Source: Pleurostoma richardsiae
Lineage: Eukaryota > Ascomycota > Sordariomycetes > Calosphaeriales > Pleurostomataceae
Direction: 5' to 3'
Length of the DNA stretch: 64,000 nucleotides
Assembly: GCA_030052745.1 (NCBI GenBank)
Contig: JANBVO010000007.1
Location: 868,001-932,000 of the forward strand
Shown: positions 1 to 9,275 of the stretch, in pieces
How positions within the stretch are numbered: position 1 is the first letter of the stretch
Layout of the letters: each line of letters starts with the position of its first letter
Notes under the pieces: model-generated
The model's database searches: none
Told to the model about the DNA's origin: nothing
The model's input: the letters and a program-made list of their open reading frames with translations, nothing else
Translations under genes and position numbers: made by a program

Positions 1-347
1 TGATCTTGTCCTGCTCGGCATGCCTTCACGATCCCGATGATTGAATCCCACCCCTGAGTCCCTGACCCTCGCGGCTCTATGCGTGCCCAATCGGCTTCCA
101 GTACGGTACCCCGCATGGGGGGACGCCCTCCGTTGCCCCGCGTTGACGACGACCGCGTTGTAAGAGAGCGCGGGGTTGTCAGAGGAGTCCATGTATGTGT
201 GGGAGACTCGTGCTCCCGGCCTCCTTCTGACACAGAGACACACCGAGAAGCTTGAGCAGCTGTCGTTTCCCGCAGTTCAAGATCCTGATCACAGAGGGTG
301 TCAACCCCCGTCCTCCTTTTCGTCTCCTCCCACCCCCAATATCCACA
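1..347. other. Left-edge upstream region
   Basis: No gene is supported here. The stretch lies upstream of the isochorismatase-family gene and becomes pyrimidine-rich just before its proposed start (about 300-345), as expected for a fungal promoter and 5' leader. The short antisense reading frame across it shows no family resemblance. Confidence 0.5.
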
Positions 348-1207
348 ATGGCTGATACACCGAGCCGTACCGGGCGAATGCGTATGTCCTCCATGGATAC
401 ATCTACTACGTTTGTTCATTGAGCGAGATGACTGACTGGCAGAGCCTTGTGCAGCGAGACCAGTGATCTTGTCAGTCTCTCTCCCGTGCCCTCCGTTGAG
501 CATGCCGATTAACCCGTGTCACCAGCGTCTGTGATATCCAGGAGAAGTTCCGTAACGCAATCCACCAATTCGACAAGGTGTAAGTCCAGTAGTCCCGATA
601 TAGCCCCTCAAGCCACTCACTGCTTGGAGCACACACCCAAGCCTGACAATAACGCGCAAAACCCACCAGCGTCCTCACAGCCACCAAGGTCCTCAAGGCC
701 GCGCACATCCTACAGATCCCCATCTTCACCACGACGCAGAACCGGGCCCGGCTGGGCGATACCGTGGCGGAGCTGGCGCCCTACATCTCCGGGCCGCTGG
801 CGCAGGCCCCCGCCGACAAGACGCGCTTCAGCATGTGGATCCCTGCCGTGTCCGAGAGCCTCACCGCGGCCGGCGGAGTGGCCGGCGGAGCTCAGCAGCT
901 GCAGATTGTTATTGTGGGTATCGAGGCTCACATCTGCGTGACGCAGACGGCGCTGGACGCGCTGGCGGCGGGCCACAGGGTGTACGTGCTGGCCGACGGC
1001 GTCAGCAGCTGCAACGCCGCGGAGGTGGGCGTGGCCCTGGCGCGGCTGCGCGCCGAGGGCGCCGTGGTGACCACCAGCGAGAGCTGGCTGTATGAGTGCA
1101 TGGGCGACGCGACCGTCCCTGAGTTTAAGAGCATCGTGGGCCTAGTTAAGGAGACGTCCGCTGACACCAAGGCAGCGCTCCAGAACCTGGTGCCAGCTAA
1201 AATGTGA
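348..1207 (+). CDS. Isochorismatase-family (cysteine hydrolase) protein
   Basis: Cytosolic cysteine hydrolase of the isochorismatase superfamily, closest in feel to the ISOC1/YcaC-like members; the substrate is unknown. Proposed exons are 348-409, 526-579 and 670-1207, giving 217 aa, with 654 nt closing in frame. Visible catalytic elements are the Asp in VCDIQEKF (second exon), the Lys in ADKTRFSMW, and the Cys in GIEAHICVTQTALD, the family's Asp-Lys-Cys triad. ADGVSSCN and the C-terminal SWLYECMGD also match fungal homologues. The second intron (580-669, GTAAGT...CCACCAG) is secure because it joins DKV to VLTATK. The first exon is weaker: it uses a GTTTGT donor and was chosen because it alone gave the needed phase 2. 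The family usually has a short hydrophobic strand before the catalytic Asp, which this first exon lacks, so the N-terminus may be wrong. Confidence 0.8.
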
Positions 1208-1586
1208 AGGGGAGGTGGAAAAGCGGCGAGGCGGCGGAGCGGAAGAGATGGGTATGGGCAAAGTTTCATTTACTTGTGGCAGTCGGTATATCTTCCAGGT
1301 TCCGCTCGACGGAATCAGGCCCCACCTGTATCTACAACTGCTTGCTAAGGATGATGATATATGGGGCGGGACGGAGAGAAATATAGTCTTCGGCTACATC
1401 GGGTTTGTTGGGGTGATAATCTTTTTTAATCTGGCTGCTCAAGATATGACTTCCAGTAGGGAAGCTACGTGCAACGGCAAAGAGGCGATCGCGCCCAAAA
1501 AGAATCGTGCTTATAGGTCTAGTCGACTCCCTAAGTTGGGAAATTTCGGTCTAAGTCCGAGTCCCTGGTTAGAAAGGCGGTCGGAT
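1208..1586. other. Convergent 3' intergenic spacer
   Basis: Spacer between the isochorismatase-family gene (+) and the next gene (-), which converge. It is AT-richer than its flanks and presumably holds both 3' untranslated regions. No gene or repeat is seen. Confidence 0.5.
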
Positions 1587-3563
1587 TCACTCGGCCGCGG
1601 CAGTCGAAGCCTTAGGCTTGCTCGAGGGAGCCATCCAGGAGAAAGCTGAGGCGCCCCCTACGGGGTTTGCGGATCGAGGGAGGGCCGTCGACGACAGATT
1701 CCGCAGATCGAGACTGGACCGAGACTTGTTCTCCGTGACTGACCCTCCGCCACTGCTACCACTTGCAGCAACACTGCCACTTGTACTTCGTTTCGCCATG
1801 TCCCACCGGACAGACGTCGAGCTGCCAGCGCTGCCATTCTGGTCTCCAGTCGCGCTGACCTGGCTCTTCCGTCGATGCTCTCCACTAGACCTGGCAGGCG
1901 GAGGCGGCTCATATGAAGCTCCCGTCCTTGCCGAGGATGAGCTTCCAGCCTTTTGTGTCTTGAGGACCTTCATGTTTCGGCTGCGCGCCGGCGGCTGATA
2001 GCCACTTAAGCCGTTCTCGCGCTGCCCGCTTTCGCTACCGCTGGCCGAGGTTCCATGCCGCCACGAGCTCCAGATTCCGCCAACAGCGTCGCGGCGTTTG
2101 TCCTCTCCAGCAGCAGCAGCTTCTTTACCCCCAGCATCCGTTCCCGGCGCTTCCTTCGACTGCCGGTCGCTCTCGCCACCGCTTTCGGAGGCAGGGCCGG
2201 GCGCAACGTCCCGACCTCGCCGAGGAATGTCTGCTGTAGGAGAGAAGGCATCCAGTGATTCTGAATCATCCGGCTGAGCGCGGGCAGGAGGAGACTCTGC
2301 CTTGCCCCGCCCAGGTGTCGACTGGGGGTTTGGATCCTGCGAGACAAACTCTGGAGCGGAGGCATTCAGCCTGATCCTTTCGGGCAGGATATTGGTCGTC
2401 ATGATATGCTTGAATACTAAGTCATCCTCGGGACGGACGAAGGGGACAGATAGCTTCTCGTGGCTTTCACCGTTGCCGTAGAGCGTCATCCTGTTCTGGG
2501 ACAGGAGCAGATCCGCGCTATTCGCGCGCAGAATGTCACTTCCAATGAATATGCGCATAAACTTCTTAGCATCTATGGTGTCGGTTTGGTCCATACCCAC
2601 GACATCAAACACTGCGTTTATGTGAGGGACTTGGCGAGTGGGACTAGATGAGCGGGAGTGTGGCTGCACTACTGTAGCTTCGGCGAAGTAGACGCTGAGA
2701 TTGATCCGGAGGCCACCATTCGAGTCGCCGTGAGTCTCGCCCAGTAAGTCCAGTTCCTTGATCAATGAGTAATCCAGGGTGGATTTCTGCGACCCTGAGC
2801 ATACATCAGCATACAGAAGAGTGTCATGCGCGTAGTTGGTAGTCAGCCAGCAGCGAACAATGGTAGGGACAGATCCAAGATAAAGAAAGGCGGGCGGAGG
2901 AGGCTCGGGCACATCGATAGGCGAGTCGTCTTCTCGATCGGTGAGGATGAAGGTGTTGTCGAGACCAAGGCTGCTCGCTCGACCAGAGGCGACTGAATGT
3001 AGCGAATGTACCGAATGGCCCGCGGAGCTATGTCTGCCGTCGGATCTGTGTGAGAGAGTACGCTCCATAAGAGCATGTCCACCCAGGCCGCTTCCAGGCC
3101 TTATGGGCGCAAACTCTCCAGAATGACGTGTGCTCTGGCCCCAGTTTGAACCCTGAAGTGTGCTCTCGTCGAAACGAACACTGTTTGCCCTAGACGTTGC
3201 CCCTCGCCTGATGGGTTCATCATCGGCTTCGAGATGCAGCGAACCAAGGAGGTTTTGACCCTGCTCGTCGAATTCATCAAAAACCTCGTTTGATGGCATA
3301 TGCACCGGTCCTTGGGTGACGATATCAGCTCCTGTGCAATGATGAGGGGCCAAGTTTAGGTGAAACTTACCATGCTGAGGAGTACCGCCCAGGACGCTGG
3401 GGAAAGGGGAATTCCACACGGACTTGATAGCAGCGTCGTCGGCCTGGCGTCTCTCCAGCCGCAGCAACCTCTCGGATTGGTTCGCCTGAACGAACTGGAC
3501 TTGCTTCACCTCCATATGGACATTCTGGAGTTCTTGATAAAGGTGTGTGAAGCGAGAATCCAT
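1587..3563 (-). CDS. Disordered protein with a retropepsin-like core
   Basis: Function unknown; related fungal proteins are, to my recollection, often auto-annotated as a ubiquitin hydrolase 19, which nothing here supports. As read it has 658 codons: an N-terminal helical stretch (residues 1-50, LYQELQ...QSERLLRLERRQ, likely coiled coil), a Ser/Arg-rich linker, a folded core (about 225-375), then a long low-complexity Ser/Pro/Arg tail. The core begins FLYLGSVPTIVRCW, carries LYADVCSGSQKS, and ends IGSDILRANSADLLLSQNRMTL. These resemble the D-T/S-G-A/S loop and the later hydrophobic-Gly-x-Asp-hydrophobic motif of Ddi1/retropepsin-like aspartic proteases, with a degenerate active-site loop. A probable 39-nt intron (3332-3370, GTAAGT...CTAAAC...CACAG) is in frame and stop-free. 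The frame stays open upstream of the chosen ATG (SPPRIITPTLSG just before it), so an upstream first exon is likely. Confidence 0.7.
   Translation of the reverse strand: MDSRFTHLYQELQNVHMEVKQVQFVQANQSERLLRLERRQADDAAIKSVWNSPFPSVLGGTPQHGKFHLNLAPHHCTGADIVTQGPVHMPSNEVFDEFDEQGQNLLGSLHLEADDEPIRRGATSRANSVRFDESTLQGSNWGQSTRHSGEFAPIRPGSGLGGHALMERTLSHRSDGRHSSAGHSVHSLHSVASGRASSLGLDNTFILTDREDDSPIDVPEPPPPAFLYLGSVPTIVRCWLTTNYAHDTLLYADVCSGSQKSTLDYSLIKELDLLGETHGDSNGGLRINLSVYFAEATVVQPHSRSSSPTRQVPHINAVFDVVGMDQTDTIDAKKFMRIFIGSDILRANSADLLLSQNRMTLYGNGESHEKLSVPFVRPEDDLVFKHIMTTNILPERIRLNASAPEFVSQDPNPQSTPGRGKAESPPARAQPDDSESLDAFSPTADIPRRGRDVAPGPASESGGESDRQSKEAPGTDAGGKEAAAAGEDKRRDAVGGIWSSWRHGTSASGSESGQRENGLSGYQPPARSRNMKVLKTQKAGSSSSARTGASYEPPPPARSSGEHRRKSQVSATGDQNGSAGSSTSVRWDMAKRSTSGSVAASGSSGGGSVTENKSRSSLDLRNLSSTALPRSANPVGGASAFSWMAPSSKPKASTAAAE
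3332..3370 (-). other. Probable 39-nt in-frame intron
   Basis: Read on the minus strand this begins GTAAGTTTC, contains CTAAAC and ends TTGCACAG. It is 13 codons long without a stop, so a reading frame passes through it. Removing it joins GGTPQH to GADIVTQ-type sequence in frame. It is shorter than typical fungal introns. Confidence 0.55.
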
Positions 3564-5305
3564 ACCAGAGAGCGTTGGGGTGATAATTCTCGGAGGGGAC
3601 TGTTCTTGGCAACCAGCTGGGACAGCAGGAAGGCGGTCGTGTGCAAGGGCAGAGGCGGTTTGCCGAGAATATCAACTGCACAGATCAAGCGCTCCTTCCC
3701 ACCGGGCCAGATTATTCGGACTCCCGTCACTCTCGACACTCCAGGCCTTGATCTCGAATAACTCAGGTCACGAGGTCCACCGCCCCCCACATCGCACGCA
3801 AAGACCAACTGGTCTTGTCGTGATCTCAAACCCCGCCGTCCCTCTAGATATTGATTTTCAACCTAGCGATTGCCGTAGATGCTGACGACTGGTGGCCTGG
3901 TGTATCAAAGGACGACGGTATGAGCTCTCGCGGCGGGGGGCGTAAACGAATGGCTATCGCAAGGATGCGAAACGGAGTCTACGGCAAAATGTTTTGTCTG
4001 CGCCTCAAAAGACAGGGAGATATTTGAGGACACACGACGCCGTCAAGGCACTGGGAGAACTAAGTCGACGGGATTCGCGAGTTGTTTGTGCTGACTCTTG
4101 AGATCAACCTGGCAGGAACAGACTAGGCGAGAATGACAGGAAGTCGGAGTGCAGGGGTCTCTATGCTGGGCGTAGTCAAAGAGAGTGCTGATCAGAAAGG
4201 TCGCGCAGTCTTGAGTTGGCTGCCAGTTTTCTTGGTGCAGGCGCGAGACTGGTTGTTGACACCTGTTAGTGATCGTTCGGAGCAACGAAATCAGAGGCGC
4301 GCGACACAAAGGGAGAAAGGGTTCGGAACCTGATGGAAGGTGAGGACAGCAGGAACGCTGTTGCGGCTTCTTGGGAAGCAGCGATAATATAGGGGCAGGG
4401 AATGTGTGTGTTCGACGTCGGCACGTAAATATGCGCGGGCGTGTTGTGTGTTTCACGTCACTTCGTCGAGATGTGCACTGTATGCAGCCCGCCTGTACAA
4501 GCAGTTGGGACAGTCGCGATGGATGCGCGCAGACTCACAGACTTGAAACGCGGTGTTTCTGGAGAAGAGAGAGAGCGATGGAGCGTTGGAGCACCCAAGG
4601 TACCTCATATGCCAACCTAAAAAGAGTTCAAACTGGGTCCTGTCTGCCTGTGGGATCCATCCATCTTGGTAACGATGTCTCGTCACAGTCCCGCATGCCT
4701 CCTCCAGCTCCAGCTCTTACTGCGCTCTAATACGATAATAGCGCATTTCCTGGAGGCCTAGGTACCTAACAAGCAAATTGCAACCCGCTCCTATCCCATC
4801 AAGTCACTGTACGGAGGTACTCTCCAAGTGTTCAGTCACCATCGAGGTACCTGCGCATTATCGGGCGGTACCTGCCTGCTCGAGACTCAACGGTGAAATG
4901 GAGTCGTCTCGGGTGGGGCCTGCCAGTCTAGTGCCCACCGGCCTCACTTAAATATGTGTTATATAAGCAGCATCTCCAGTTCTGCCGGCATCTGCGTGCC
5001 GGCTGATTAACTTCTACCCTTCGACTCCATGTTAGCTGACGTCTGATAAACACTCCCGGGCCTATGAACAAAGACGAATTATTGATATCAACGAGGGACG
5101 GCCTTCATGGTGCAGACGAGGTGCTTAAGTTATTCGTTCAAAGACTACACTGTCTGCTCGGTCTAGCTGTCTATTTGATTTCTGTACCTGCAAACCAAGC
5201 CGCCACCTCTTTGAGTAAGAACCCCCCCAAAGACATACCATCGATACCGCTATAAGCCCTCGACCGCACATAGCGCCATACTCCCTTCAGCAGTAGCTTG
5301 GTCTT
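3564..5305. other. Intergenic/promoter region
   Basis: Region upstream of the minus-strand disordered protein and downstream of the esterase gene. The first part (about 3564-3830) may hold an unmodelled first exon of the minus-strand gene. From about 4590 to 4880 there are several copies of a GGTACCT-type palindromic word. Reading frames such as 4043-4456 (-) and 4371-4730 (+) have no recognisable family signal and look like leader sequence. Confidence 0.45.
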
Positions 5306-6260
5306 TCAGTTCAAGTCCTCCTCTAACCAAGGAGCGGTCTTCCACTCTGGATGTATGTAGCCTGTGGTCTCGAGGTTTGGGAAGTCCGGCCCAACGTGCT
5401 TCACCACTATGTCATAGAACACCTTGTACGCCTCGCCGCTCAGGTGGAGGCCGTCGGGTAGGAGGTGCTCTAGGTAGCCTCGCTGCCCGCAGGCCGGGTC
5501 CCCTAGCCAGGCTCCCAAGCTCGCGTCGAACCCGGGGGTCTTAGAGATGGCATAGTCCATTAGAGCCTTCCAGAGATCAATCAGAATTGTCCCGGGCACA
5601 TCCTGGGCGACCTGCCGCACGGCTTCGGAGTAGCTCGCGCTGATCTTCGCCTCGCGCGTGCTGCGGGGCCAACCCCACGCGAGGTCGAGCTTGGTAATGT
5701 GTATCTCGTCCAGCGGCGGAGGCGTTACCATCAGGATCTTGGGCTTGTGCGCTGTGATGTTGGGGTGAGTGATGATGGCCTTGAGGTTCTTCTTATATCT
5801 CTCCAGCGTCACATGCTGGCTGTTCTCCGGCATTGGCACAGCGGCATCGTTGGCGCCGAGTAAGACAACCTATTCCACATCAGCCATACACTGCTCTTTT
5901 AGACAGTGGGCAGCTCCCGCGCTTTGACATCCCAATTCGAACGGTTCTGCAGGGACCTAGGTGTATGTGTAGGCTCACAAGGTACTCCAGCTTCGGCCCG
6001 GAGGGCGCTGGTTCCGGGAAAACCTTCTCTAGCACCTTCAGGGCCTGAGAAGTGTTGTATCCCGAGAACCCACGATTGATAACGTCCATGCGACGGTTGC
6101 AGTCTTGCGCAACACAAAGTGGATCAGCAACAGATTCCCGTCCGGCTAAGGCCTATTCAGAGCAGCCTACAATTCTGGAGAGCCCCCTGGAAGGAGAAGC
6201 CGTCCTTGACATCTGAACAGCCCTCAAAGAGGGAGTCGCCGAAGAGCACGCACTGAGGAT
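5306..6260 (-). CDS. SGNH/GDSL esterase, isoamyl acetate hydrolase-like
   Basis: Likely a cytosolic SGNH-fold ester hydrolase of the IAH1 (isoamyl acetate-hydrolysing esterase) group. Recoverable exons on the minus strand are about 6260-6171 (PQCVLFGDSLFEGC), 6103-5979 (YCNRRMDVINRGFSGYNTSQ) and 5869-5306 (VVLLGANDAAVPMPENSQHV through the C-terminus WLEEDLN). The introns are 6104-6170 and 5870-5978. Catalytic blocks are visible: block I GDSL with the nucleophile Ser, block II Gly in NRGFSGY, block III GAND, and block V DGLHLS with the Asp-x-x-His pair. The junctions restore exact frames (the codon split at LQN-Y and the phase-0 join at EYL-VV). The initiator exon is not found: an in-frame TGA lies just upstream of the GDSL exon near 6287, so a short first exon must lie further right or the gene is 5'-truncated. 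Confidence 0.8.
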
Positions 6261-7269
6261 ATGGCGCCTGGACCGGGGCGTGTCATGTTAGTCCCGCCGG
6301 CTTATAGCGCCCCTTCGGGGTACGTTGGCTTGGAGCAAGAGGACAAGGTAGAAGACGCACCGCCATGGCTTCTAATATCTCTCAGACAAGCGGTGACAAA
6401 GCAGCTAGAGCCAATAGGAGGTAGCAGGGTATGAAAATTTCTATTTCGCAGTTGGTTGCAGAAGAAAGCAGCTCGATGAGGCAAGACAGGCGCCGTTCTG
6501 GTCGTATCCTGCGTCCATCCCATGCATCCTGGCGGCGCGGGGTGCTTTGCTTAAGTACAAGACCCCACCTGCTGGCAATTCACCCTTCGGCTGATTGATA
6601 GCGGGGCGCTGGCCGCGTCTGGTGATACCGTCTCTGGACAAACAGGCACCCCGATCGCAGTGCGTGGTGGGACCGTCTCGTGCGTAGCCCCCTACGGGAC
6701 ATAAGGCGGTTTGTTTCCCTTCGGCCTTCGGGAGTCTCGCTAGGAGACTCTCAATCTTTCCCACCAGCCGAGAGCGCGACATGTGGTGCCTGCTTCATAG
6801 ACGCTGGTCTCCTTGCGCTCCGTGTGGCAGGCGGCCGTGACACGTGGATGGGTGCATATGCGCACTTCTTGTTTGCTGCACATCCCTTGGGCAAACGACC
6901 TCGGTCACACCCCGACTTTTCTCCCGCCGCTCTAATCGTGGACTTGACCGGGCACCGACAGCACACCGGCGCTTGGCACGGAGACTAGGGCCGCGGCGGC
7001 GGAGCTGGTGGCTCTGTTCGCGGCACAGTCACGCCGGGCAGAGACACTAACACGTAGAAAGAGGGAGGCCCAAATAAGGATCAAGAGGCAGGAGACTCGG
7101 TCTTCGCTATGCTCTCTAACACTGCTTCACCCGAGTTTGTAGGCAACGGCATAGGCAGGCCCAGATACTGCACATGTAGGTGATGTGGAGAAGGTATCAC
7201 GGGAAAGCAAAAACGATGGGCCGACGAACGGACTACCCGACGCATCGAGTCGGACCATAGAAGGCGGCG
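6261..7269. other. Intergenic region between divergent genes
   Basis: Divergent promoter region between the esterase (-) and the polyprenol reductase (+). It should also contain the missing initiator exon of the esterase, which I could not fix by splice signals. Small reading frames here show no family motif. Confidence 0.4.
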
Positions 7270-7323
7270 ATGAAATGCTGGCAAAACTCACCTCGTCATC
7301 CAAAAACACCTGCGAAGAAGGCG

Positions 7324-8331
7324 ATGCACGCAACACTCTCCGCGATGCTGCCATCGCTCTCGCCGGCACAGGTGTGCCAGGCTTTGTTCATCCTGGCCAC
7401 TTGCGGCGTTCTAACAGTGGCAGCCAGCCCTCCGGAAGAACGCCAATTGCTGCTGAGCTACGGTGCGCGCGACTCCAAGGGTGACAGCGACATTGAGCAA
7501 AAGACCGAGCAGCGCCAGAGCAGTCTTCTTCTCGACCTTGTTGCGCGACTCACCTCCCTGGGACGCGTCCCGCATTCCTGGTTCAGCTCCTTCTACTGGG
7601 CTTATCTTCTCTCATCCATGTTCTGGGCGCTTCAGTACCTTCTTGACGGTCATATCCTTCAATTCATTGCCACTCGGCAACTGGATGCATCTCTTCCTTC
7701 GTTGCCCTCCAGTCAGGCAGCAGTCGCCTGGACGCTAATGCTTGCGCAAGCGGGCAGGCGCCTATACGAGCATGTTGCAATCTCGAAGCCATCCAAATCC
7801 AAAATGTGGTTTGTCCACTGGCTGTTGGGTTTGGTCTTCTATGAGACCATGAGCGTAGCCATATGGGTAGAAAGTTCGGGTACGGCCTCTCGCGACGTTG
7901 TTCTGAGGGGCCAGCGGCTTGGCTGACAACAGATAGATGCCATCATTCATGGCCGCTCAGCCTTGCGCGCGACTTCCCGGCAAGCGGCGGCCAAGATATG
8001 TCTTGGGGTCCCGGCTTTTTTCTTCGCGTGGGTCATGCAGTACAGATGCCATGCCTATCTCGCGAGCCTAAAAAAGTATTCACTGCCCGCCGAAGGGATG
8101 TTCCAGTACCTCGTCTGCCCGCACTATACCTGCGAGTGCCTCCTGTATCTCTCACTGGCGGTCGTTGTAGCCCCCGAGGGCCAATTGCTGGGCCGACCGG
8201 TTTTTTGCGCATTGATATTCGTGGCGGCGAATCTCGGCGTGACGGCGCGCGAAACAAACCGATGGTACATCGACAAGTTCGGAGCAGACAAGGTAGCAGG
8301 GAGAAGCATGATGATTCCGCTCATCTACTGA
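7324..8331 (+). CDS. DFG10: Polyprenol reductase (steroid 5-alpha-reductase-like)
   Basis: Endoplasmic reticulum membrane enzyme, probably reducing the alpha-isoprene unit of polyprenol on the way to dolichol for N-glycosylation (the SRD5A3/Dfg10 family). Exons are 7324-7879 and 7937-8331 (316 aa). The intron 7880-7936 has a GTACGG donor, CTGAC branch point and GATAG acceptor, and the join restores VESSD-AIIHGRSALR. Hydrophobic segments occur at the N-terminus (VCQALFILATCGVL), at FYWAYLLSSMFWALQ, WFVHWLLGLVFYETM and in the reductase domain. The C-terminal domain shows YRCHAYLASLKKYSLP, CPHYTCECLLYL and the ending ETNRWYIDKFG, typical of this family. An ATG at 7270 would add 18 residues; the 7324 ATG was preferred because the extension is polar and unlike the family. 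The gene is tail-to-tail with the ALKBH6-like gene. Confidence 0.85.
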
Positions 8332-8345
8332 GAGGAAACCGAGCA

Positions 8346-9275
8346 TCATCGCTTGAGGAGCCTGGCAAATTTGTTGCCTAGTTTCGATACTTTCAGGACA
8401 TCACGGTAGGTAAGGCTGGTCCGTGTTTGTCGCAGGTTGCGCCCGCCTTCGAAGGAGGTAGGGGAGCGCAGCAGCGACCAATTCGCAATCGTCTCCTCTG
8501 AGAGATCGATGTCTTTATCTGTGTCAGCAATACCATGTAGGTAGTCGGTGTAAAGATCTTCGGTCGTGATAAGCAGGCTTCGCGGCTCCTGTAGGATTCG
8601 ATAGACTGGCTCCGGCTGTAGCGCCCCGTCTTCTTTGGTCTTGTAAATGTCCAGGCAGAGGCTCGATCCAAGGCTGACTGTGCAGACCACGGGGTGGTAT
8701 GCAGTACCATCCTAGGTAGACAGAGCGTGAGCGCGCCCATATTCACACCTCGACGAGCATCCTCGATTTACCTTATGCGGCATGATGCCGATCCCTGAGG
8801 GGTATTCATTAATAAGGACGTGATTAGGGCGTTTGTGAGGGCTCAGTGTGAAGATGTTGGTAGACTTGTCGTCGTGGTCATTGTCGTCATCAACGGCGCC
8901 ATTGGCGCACAGAGGTATCGATAGGAGCCGTGAGACAACGGGGTCTTCAAGCCAGGAAGGCAGCGGGGATTCGAGGAGTGCACCTTGGATCAGGTCGGAT
9001 GGCCAGGTTTGCAACCGTCGGTGGGTCAGTTGTTTCCATCTCGGCTTCGGCGCAGACGCGATCTTGTGAGCTGGAGGTTAGTGCTCTGGGTCATAGTGTT
9101 ACGAGGAACGGGACCGGGATCCCCGAAGGACAGTAGCTACCTTGTCGAGGATCAATCTCTCCTCGTCCTTGCTCAGGAAGTCCGCGATGTAATACGCAGC
9201 GGCGGGAAGAGGCGCAATCCTGACCTGTTCCAGAGACGAGGGGATGGAGACTCCCGTTTCAGAGTCCGCGTCCAT
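8346..9275 (-). CDS. ALKBH6: AlkB homologue 6-like 2OG-Fe(II) dioxygenase
   Basis: Member of the AlkB 2-oxoglutarate/Fe(II) dioxygenase family, closest to ALKBH6; the substrate of that branch is not well settled. Exons on the minus strand are 9275-9141, 9062-8772 and 8711-8346 (263 aa). The introns 9063-9140 and 8712-8771 both join in phase 0. The sequence shows APKPRWKQLTHRRLQTWP, the hydrophobic NHVLINEYPSGIGIMPH leading into the metal site MPHKDGTAYHP (His-x-Asp), the distal His in DYLHGI, and the 2OG-binding Arg in TRTSLTYRDV. Splicing is essential here because the His-x-Asp motif is split between exons 2 and 3. The start is the first ATG in frame, giving MDADSETGVSIP followed by the conserved YYIADFLSKDEE. 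Three short introns and family length make the model firm. Confidence 0.88.
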
